The notes below the pieces were generated by a model that was not told the origin of the DNA, did no database searches, and saw nothing but the letters and a program-made list of their open reading frames with translations. The position numbers and the translations under genes were made by a program. From Trematomus loennbergii (lineage: Eukaryota > Chordata > Actinopteri > Perciformes > Nototheniidae), in the NCBI GenBank assembly GCA_012861695.1, contig JAAOOA010000087.1, forward strand, positions 739,113 through 803,112: a stretch of 64,000 nucleotides of DNA. Reading direction: 5' to 3'. This document shows, piece after piece, positions 57,235 through 64,000 of this stretch (position 1 is the first letter of the stretch; every line of letters begins with the position of its first letter).

Positions 57235-58190
57235 CGATAGCTAGAGCACTCAGCTGAGTGTAAATAACTGGCCAGGAAACAAATGCCGTGGAGGGGAGTG
57301 AGCACAATAGTAGTTAGCTTGAGCGTGAGCACTCTGCTAACTGGAGTGAGAAAAATGAAGTCAGTTAATGGGTTTTATGCCGTGAGAGGAGAGCGGAATA
57401 CTCTCTCCACTAGCGCCGTAGCGAGTTAGCCTAAGCGAGAGCACTCTGCTAACTGAAGGCTGGAACGGGCATCCAACTGTGTGCAGGGAAGGGGAGCGGA
57501 TTCACTCTCTTCACTAGCGCTGTAGCAAGTTGCTTTGAGCGAGAGCACTCAGTTAACTGGAGGATGGAACAGGAACCAACTGTGTGCAGTGAAAAGGGGA
57601 GCGAAGACACTCTCTTCACTAGCACTATAGCAAGTTAGCTTTGAGCGAGAGCAGTCAGCTAACTGGAGGATAGAACAGGAACTAATTGTGACTGTGAGAG
57701 GGGAGTGAAGACACTCTCTTCACTAGCGCTGTAGCAAGTTAGCTTTGAGCGAGAGCACTCAGTTAACTGGAGGATGAACACTTTATGTGTCGTTGCCACT
57801 CTTTGCATATCATGTATAATTTTTTTTACCCTGTTTGTAAAAAGTAATTTCCTTAATGTTTTATGTGAGGGAATGGAAATAGCTCAAAGCTAACTGGCAC
57901 TGTTACGCTTGACACATTTAAATGTTTTAAGTGTTCATTACAGTGCATTGTCCCTGTCAAATAAACGATTAAATAAAATAACCAATTGTGCGCCGTGAGA
58001 GGGGAGCGAAGACACTCCCTCACTAGCACTGTAGCAAGTTAGCTTTGAGCGAGAGTACTCAGCTAACTGGAGGATAGAACAGGAACTAATTGTGAACTGT
58101 GAGAGGGGGGCGGAGACACTCCCTTCACTAGCGCCGTAACAGTTAGCTTGAATGAAACCACTCAGCTTAACTGGACGATAGAATAGGTAA
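57235..58190 (+). repeat. Minisatellite, about 105-bp unit
   Basis: The unit includes GTTAGCTTTGAGCGAGAGCA, an AACTGGAGGAT stretch and CACTCTCTTCACTAGCGC. Spacings of 106 and 104 bp were counted between units at 57537, 57643 and 57747. It is interrupted at 57780-57980 by unrelated AT-rich sequence. Confidence 0.8.
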
Positions 58191-58199
58191 AGAAACAAT

Positions 58200-58990
58200 G
58201 TATGCGTATGAGAGGGGGGCGTTTATGCGTTTATGCACAGTATGCGTATTCAAAAAAGTCTTCCGTTCACATGCATTTGTTTCATTTAACGTATCTGTTC
58301 AAACGAGGCCGCTGGAAACGCTGTAGTACATATGCTGGGACTGTAAGTGGCGCTGTAACTTCCGCCAAAATACACCAAAAGCCGCGAAGAAGAGCAACCG
58401 AGCAGCCCCGCTGCAATGTTGCCATGGCTACCCTTCTGTTAAGCCCCGAAACTGAAACTGAAAGAAACTGAAAGAAACCAATCTGTGGATATTGCATCCC
58501 GACCAAGAAACACGAAAGAAACAACTCCGTGGAGAGGACGGCTCAGAAAGAGAGAGATATTCTCTACAAACACCGGGTGAGATCCTCCTTTGTCAATATA
58601 ATGGATCAATGCATGAAATCTGACTCTGTTTATTTGTTTAAGGAGTATATTGGGCGTTACAATTTTGGTTTGCCTTTTATAATATTATTTCATTCAAGAA
58701 CCCCTTGTGCGTTTAATTAACACAGCTATTTTTGATAGTTGCTACAGCAGTGAGCAGGAGAGGCGGGGAGAGGCGGGAGATGGGGCTATCGTTATTTTTT
58801 CAGGAAATATTCGTATAGAGTGATTACACGGACTCGGTTGACCCCCCAGAGCGTTTTGTTTGCAATCTATCCACCTTGGGACCCGTTATTGTTTGTGGGG
58901 TCAGTTTCTATCGGCTTGTGTAAATAATAGGGCTATACGCACGCGAAACTATGCAGATACAAGCAGTTTTCTCCTCGTGTAAACGGCGCC
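58200..58990. mobile_element. Deletion derivative of the Harbinger at 11129, inverted
   Basis: 58240-58380 matches 15150-15350 inverted and 58720-58990 matches 11129-11400 inverted, with the transposase and accessory gene missing between. The right end GGCGCC is followed by TTA; the left end is decayed. Confidence 0.75.
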
Positions 58991-59470
58991 TTAGTAATAG
59001 TCTGTCTTTTCTTAACTATGAGTCACCAAGCTAATGTCAGGAAGCACTGAACATTTTAAGTTACTATGTGTAAATCTTTCTCCAGTAAGGAAATAGTCAG
59101 CCAGCTGCTGCAGCAATTTATCCACAATTTGTCACTGCAATACTGCGCTAGGTGACCCAAATGTGAAGCTTAACTGAGATTGTATCTCTTATTCAATAAT
59201 ATATTCCTAATAGTCCCGCCCACAGGAGATGCGCGTGATGCGAGTCGAGGAGGGGAGCCGAGGAGAGAGGAGGGGAAGCAGCAGGCGGTTTAGAGAAATG
59301 AGAACTCCTCTCCTCTGAGCGGTCATTTTAAGAGACGTCCATTAATGATGACAGGAGGCACAGCAGCCCTCTGTCTGATGGACAGATGTGTTCATGACGA
59401 CTTATATATTTACTTTTAATTCATTCACAGTGCGGTATAATGAGACAATAACAGGCTACAGATGCGGACA

Positions 59471-59480
59471 TACACACACA

Positions 59481-59548
<68 letters not shown>
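59471..59548 (+). repeat. CA microsatellite, about 78 bp
   Basis: (CA)n with one CCA step. Confidence 0.98.
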
Positions 59549-59550
<2 letters not shown>

Positions 59551-60137
59551 TGCCAAAGCCACTGTGTCAAGTGTCCTAGTTGGGTTGCCGTACGGAGTGG
59601 TGGACCATCTCGCACATGCGCACTGCAGATAGGGCAGGGCTGCAGATCGGTAGTGACAGTGACACTAAGAAACAGTAAACGTTATCAGCTTCAAAAGGCA
59701 GACAGCAGTTACTACAGAAACAGGTTCAAAGCTCAAGGCTACTTACCACAGTGTGTACAAATTATATAAAATGAAATATCTAATTGTCATGCCTTTTTAT
59801 AAGCAACACTTTTAACACAACACCAGATCCCTTGCTTTGGAGAGTCCAGAACAAATCTAATATTTAGATTCTACTTTGTTTAATAAGTCATTTATAAAGA
59901 TGTTTTCAAATACAGGAAATATGAAAATAAGTATAATGCTAGCTTTAACTGTATGCTCTCTAACCTAACTTACACAGAGTTTACATTGTAGTTGTGGCTC
60001 TTGCTAATATCTTAACTGACACATATCTATAGTATTATATTCTTTATATGGTCAAATGGATGTAATACAGTCAGATTCTGATTTTAATCCAGCTTTGACT
60101 AATTATTTAGTTAGTGATGTGTCTGTAGTGTACTCAC

Positions 60138-60335
60138 CAGTGTTTGCAGAGTCCTGCTGTGTTGTTGAGAAAAGCTGCTGGATTCAGTTGAGTGTTTCTT
60201 CAGAGAAACGAGACTTGTCTCGGCTGCTGCTCTGCTGTCGCTCAGACAAACTTCAGCTTTCATTTCTGGGAAATGGAAACTCTTCTCTTACAGTGTGGTC
60301 CCACCTCTCAGTGGCAGTTTGCCAAGAGGGAGTGG
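60138..60335 (-). other. TRIM copy 3 non-coding first exon
   Basis: Donor CACTG|GTGAG lies at 60133-60142 on the minus strand. It is now about 4.5 kb from the coding exon because of the two insertions. Confidence 0.5.
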
Positions 60336-61753
60336 AGGAAGAACTGTTGAGGCTTGTTATTTAACTTTGTGACGATGCATTTTACAGCTGATCCAAGAGG
60401 CTTTTCAAATAGTGTATTGAGCATAAGTAGGAATATTTTCTCAATACATAAAGGACATCTCTTTACACATCAGGAGATTTATAGCTATATTTCACAACGC
60501 TGTGTTATGGTCCCTGTTTAAGAGCAGCTGGTGAACACTTCCTCCTCCTGAACAGACTGTTTGAAATGGGTCTTGTAAGAAATATGAGGAGTAAAGGCTT
60601 GTGGAGTTATACAATAAACCACAACATCTAAATCCTCTTATTAGATGCGATATTAATCACAGAGGAACGAACCCGGGAGGAAGACCCGCCCCCCGTCGAG
60701 ACCGGCCAATAGGAGAGGACTATAGACTATAACATGGACAGGAAAAAACGCTCTCTCTCTACCCCGGCCACGCGATAAACAACAGCTGGGAGGAGGCAGC
60801 GGCACCCCACGCGAACGGGAGAGCCGCTGTCAGTACCATGGCCGTTTCTCAATCCGAGGATGCTGGCTTGGTAGCACAGCCGAGCCGAGCATCTTGCTTC
60901 AGAAGCAAGGCAAGAATACTTCCTGCTATTCGGAAAACGAAGAGTGGAACAGGCTAGCAAGTGTGCAGGTGTGCGTCATATGAGAGGCCCCGCCTTACAT
61001 CTTCCGCCACAGATTTGGGAAATTGGTCCATGCGCAAAGCATTGTGGGGATTTTAAGGACGCGAAGTCTACCCATGTGCAGCCTCGAAATTTCCCCCAAC
61101 CAAGGACGCGGCCTCGGTGGAATTCCAAGTATGCTGGAGATTGGAACAGTCCTTCGGCATCATGTTACCATGCTGTTACCATGCCACGCAACCTCTCATT
61201 CCCCTGATAGGTGGAGAGTTGCCCATATAGGCGGAGGACCCCGTTTCTGACGTCAGAGCAATTTCAATCTGTATCAGTCTGTATCAGATCCGTTTTTAGA
61301 GATTTGGGTATGGAGGAAAAGAGAGGGTTGTGTTTTCTGACACTTGGTGAGTTCCCTGACACACCGGGGACACATATTCATGTATAAAAGACGCACAAAA
61401 GTGCATTTTGCATGATAGGTCCCCTTTAAGTTATTACAGCGACAGAATTAATAAACAGTTGGCAAATAATAATGATAGATAATATTTAAATGCATAACAT
61501 TGATAAGAGTGAAACCAGATTAAAATAGGTCCCAAGCTCTGAAAAGAATGCAAAATATACAATTTACCTACACTGCCTGATGGCCTTTTTCTCATGTACA
61601 CAATAAATATGTCTTCATAATAATGAGATAGATCAGATTTGTTTTGGTGACTGAACCGACTCGTTTAGGAGCATTTGAGTCTCAATGGTTTCTAATGTTT
61701 AATATATATACAAGCTAATAATAATGAAGCCTCTGTGCTCTAAATGTTTCCAG
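60336..61753. other. TRIM copy 3 upstream region with repeats, no gene seen
   Basis: 60660-60830 matches 19180-19375. 61290-61425 is the right part of a TTAA MITE, ending GCATGATAGGTCCCCT with TTAA at 61426-61429. 61440-61750 matches 29930-30240, the intron before the last astacin exon. Confidence 0.55.
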
Positions 61754-61805
61754 GTATGCCTTCAGCGAGAACAATATGCCCACCATGGTGCCGATCCCCT
61801 ACGCC

Positions 61806-63757
61806 ATGGTCGGCAACAGGCGGCCCGGGCCATTGTTGGCCCGCCAGCAATAATATTTGGCCCGTAATTTTGAGAATAACATTTTTTTTTTTTTTTAACA
61901 ACATCGGACCGACAGTCGCACATATAGGCTATAATGTCCAAATAGAGAATCTACCTACACCTGAAGAATGCTTATTGTACTTTTATCTATGTTGAGAATG
62001 AATGACATACAGCACAGGCACAATCAGGCAGCGGGGTGCACTGACGTCAAGTAAAGTACTTATTTAAAGGACACCTATCATGCTATATTTAAATGATATA
62101 TTGTAGGGCCATACCTATATAAGGTATATTTATACGTTTCTGTTTTCAAAATACCAAACAGATCATGCATTTTAGCCATGCCTCATTTCACTCTATTTGC
62201 TGTTCTCCAGCCCTGTTTTTGCAGGGGCTGATTCTGTGAGCTGCAGCTGACCCATCCCCCTGCAGGAGAGGGAGCGTGCTCTGATCAAGTCAGAAGAAGG
62301 GAGAAAAAGAGATCTCCGTCCTCCGTGTTTTTATTCTTATATTATGATATAGAGTTGTTATTCATTTGTTTTAAAGCTCAATAAATAACAAAGAAGACCT
62401 TTGACCGGCACTTTTCTAATTTTGTCCGGAAGATTTAAACTTTAACGGACATCTTGACCGGCGAAAGAAAACCTAACTGAAACTCTGCCGCACGGTCCCC
62501 TCGTTCCTTGGAAGAGACGGAGAGGTGGTGTTTGTCATCTGCTGGTGGACTAACCGGAGAGAATTACAGTGCTTGCCTCGGGGAGGAGAACAAAAGCCAC
62601 AGCGGAGAATAAACAGAAGGTAACCATGGCAACCATGCGCGGGAAGTCTTCTTCGCTGCTTTTGTGGCAGACTACAGCGCCACTTACAGGCCTGGCATTG
62701 TACTACAGCGTCTCCAGCGCTTTCGAGCGGCAATGGCCGTCGTGGCCCAACCCCACATTCCCCTGATAGGTGGAGAGTTGGCCCAATAGCCGTAGCGCCA
62801 CCGTCCTGACGTCAGGACAGTGTTCAAATCTGGATCAGTTTTTTATCAGATCCGTTGCAGCCCCTTTTTTAGAGATTTGGGTATGGAGGAAAATAGAGAG
62901 GGTTGTGTTTTTCTGACACTTGTGAGTTCCCTGGAACACCGGGACACATATTCATGTATACAGACGTACAAAAGTGCATTTTGCATGATAGGTCCCCTTT
63001 AACTATTAAATATTGAGTTTGAGTAAAATACTTGGTTACTGATTAATTTAGGTTATAATATATTAAATAATTGCAAAGCAAAACATGCTGTAATTTATTT
63101 ATTTTGTATTTTTTTAAAGGTTTTCAACCTGAAGAATCCTAATGTGTCCTTGAAAAGTTGAAATAAAGAAGGAAAAGGATTCCAGTTGGTCATGCGTCCT
63201 CTGTTGCCCCTCAAGCCTCTCAAATGTGGGCAAACACTCAATAAATGCCAAAACCCAGAGAACTTGACAATACTTATCAGTATAAAAGTATGTTAAATAA
63301 CACTGCTACCTAGTTATAACTCCCTCAGTGGAGGCTCGTCCATTGAAGAAAGGGAGGACCATCCTCCCTAAAATTTCAGAAAAAAATAAACTTTGAAGAG
63401 AACAATAAATACACCTCAATTTAAAAGATAAGTCTGTTAAAATACAGATAATAGCCCTGACTTTTACATGGGACTGAAATGGGGCTAGAGACGACGAGCC
63501 TCCCTTTGGGCGGGTCTATCCAGAGCTCTGGATTGGGCGCCTATATCATCAGTGAACCAATCAGCGGATCTGACTGCGCATCAGAGTGTTGATGGGGAGG
63601 GTTATCAGCGATTCGAGTTTTTTCTGAACCGGGGAACAGGGCGCTGCGCCCTCTTACCAAATCAATTCCTTGAATTAGGCTTCGATTATGTTCTGGCCCG
63701 CCATCTTGTGGCTCAGCAAAAAATTGGCCCACGGCCAAACTTACTTGCCTACCCCTG
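61806..63757. mobile_element. Non-autonomous hAT element, about 1.95 kb
   Basis: The right end inverted reads CAGGGGTAGGCAAGTAAG, typical of hAT ends; the left end CATGGTCGGCAAC is a diverged form. The 8-bp CCTACGCC is at 61798-61805 and 63758-63765. The same exon in blocks 1 and 2 (20532, 30287) is uninterrupted. No transposase domain was recognised. A TTAA MITE is nested inside. Confidence 0.85.
62068..62998. mobile_element. TTAA-flanked MITE nested in the hAT element
   Basis: The ends are AGGACACCTATCATGC and, inverted, AGGGGACCTATCATGC. TTAA is at 62064-62067 and 62999-63002. 62350-62470 resembles, inverted, the region shared by the palindromic element and the Harbinger-like MITE (near 270-400). 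Confidence 0.8.
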
Positions 63758-64000
63758 CCTACGCCAACGTAGAGTTCGGCACGGCCAATCAGATGAGCAG
63801 GAGGACATCAGCAGACTGAACACGCTGTACACATGTTGAAAGGTAAAAAGCACACGCTGGGTTCCCTTCATTCATCTGTTTTCAGGGCAAAGGAAAGTGT
63901 GTTTGTCGCCTTTAACGTGTTTCTTCTGTTCCAACAGGTGTGAAGAACCCTGAGGACATGGGGCCAAATTTTACACATCAAACCTGCTCTTTATAGCACA

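Larger units (their letters stand above)
57019..59666. mobile_element. Insertion of about 2.65 kb, possibly LTR-type
   Basis: In blocks 1 and 2 TCTAATCTAAAAAACAGTAA is continuous. Here TGTCACTAC...GTAGTGACAGTGACA lies between CTAAA and CTAAG, which would be TG...CA ends with a 5-bp duplication carrying one change. No coding domain was seen. It contains a 105-bp minisatellite, a Harbinger MITE and a CA microsatellite. The class is uncertain. Confidence 0.4.
61754..63839 (+). pseudogene. Astacin-type metalloprotease remnant 3, split by a transposon
   Basis: The last coding exon starts at 61754 after TTTCCAG (YAFSENNMPTMVPIP). It is interrupted at 61805 by a hAT element and continues from 63758 to the end RLNTLYTC. 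A base is missing in the Ser-Arg-Asn-Asp segment near 63802. The usual 3' UTR intron and exon follow (63843 onward, acceptor CCAACAG near 63938) and run to the end of the window. No catalytic exon is present. Confidence 0.8.

Noticed and set aside
58202..58720. Short frames near a Harbinger derivative
   Set aside because: The sequence matches the non-coding ends of the Harbinger element.

Overview
The window is teleost fish nuclear DNA, probably from a percomorph. The evidence is the mix of TRIM (RING/B-box/coiled-coil/PRY-SPRY) and astacin-type protease exons with vertebrate splice sites, tRNA-derived SINEs with the fish-type 3' tail, an L2-like LINE 3' end, PIF/Harbinger, hAT and TTAA-flanked DNA elements, and long CA microsatellites. 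No complete, undamaged host gene was found; almost everything is a segmental duplication or a transposon.

Host part. Three paralogous blocks each carry a TRIM gene on the minus strand (non-coding first exon, then one coding exon) followed by the last exons of an astacin metalloprotease on the plus strand. Block 1 is about 15.4-21 kb, block 2 about 22.2-32 kb and block 3 about 52.8-64 kb. TRIM copy 2 (24317-25869) is nearly intact, with one 1-nt frameshift after B-box 1 and an in-frame loss of most of B-box 2. Copy 1 has lost its RING end and copy 3 has several frameshifts. The astacin remnants lack the catalytic region. Because the blocks align, they act as empty-site controls for each other and fix the ends and target duplications of several insertions (TTAA element at 17994-18373, hAT at 61806-63757, palindromic element at 38213-52799).

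Mobile part. The most unusual object is a 14.6-kb near-perfect palindrome (38213-52799, copy B). Its arms meet without a spacer at 44857/44858, its ends read AGTAGTGTTACC, it is flanked by a direct repeat (TACGAAA at most), and block 2 provides the empty site. Each arm carries the same small genes, called X1 to X4 here, with spliced-looking exons and poly(A) signals. Each also has a TTTCAGTG-type satellite, and at the very centre a fragment that reads like the core of a retrovirus-type (Polinton-like) integrase. A second, damaged copy (A, from before position 1 to 11125) has the same genes plus one more (X5, Cys/His cluster). My working idea, which is inference, is that these are snap-back (palindromised) derivatives of a Polinton/adintovirus-like element that kept one end of the parent.

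Layout: 1-11128 palindromic element A with a TTA-flanked MITE, a Harbinger-like MITE and a solo LTR inside it; 11129-15376 PIF/Harbinger transposon (transposase with one frameshift, plus a Myb-like partner); 15380-21.5k block 1; 21568-22160 insertion with a 12-bp minisatellite; 22.2-32k block 2; 31-34.8k SINE/LINE and simple repeats; 34961-37373 TTAA element; 38213-52799 palindromic element B; 52.8-64k block 3 with three large insertions.

All identities and homologies were read by eye; none comes from a database search.
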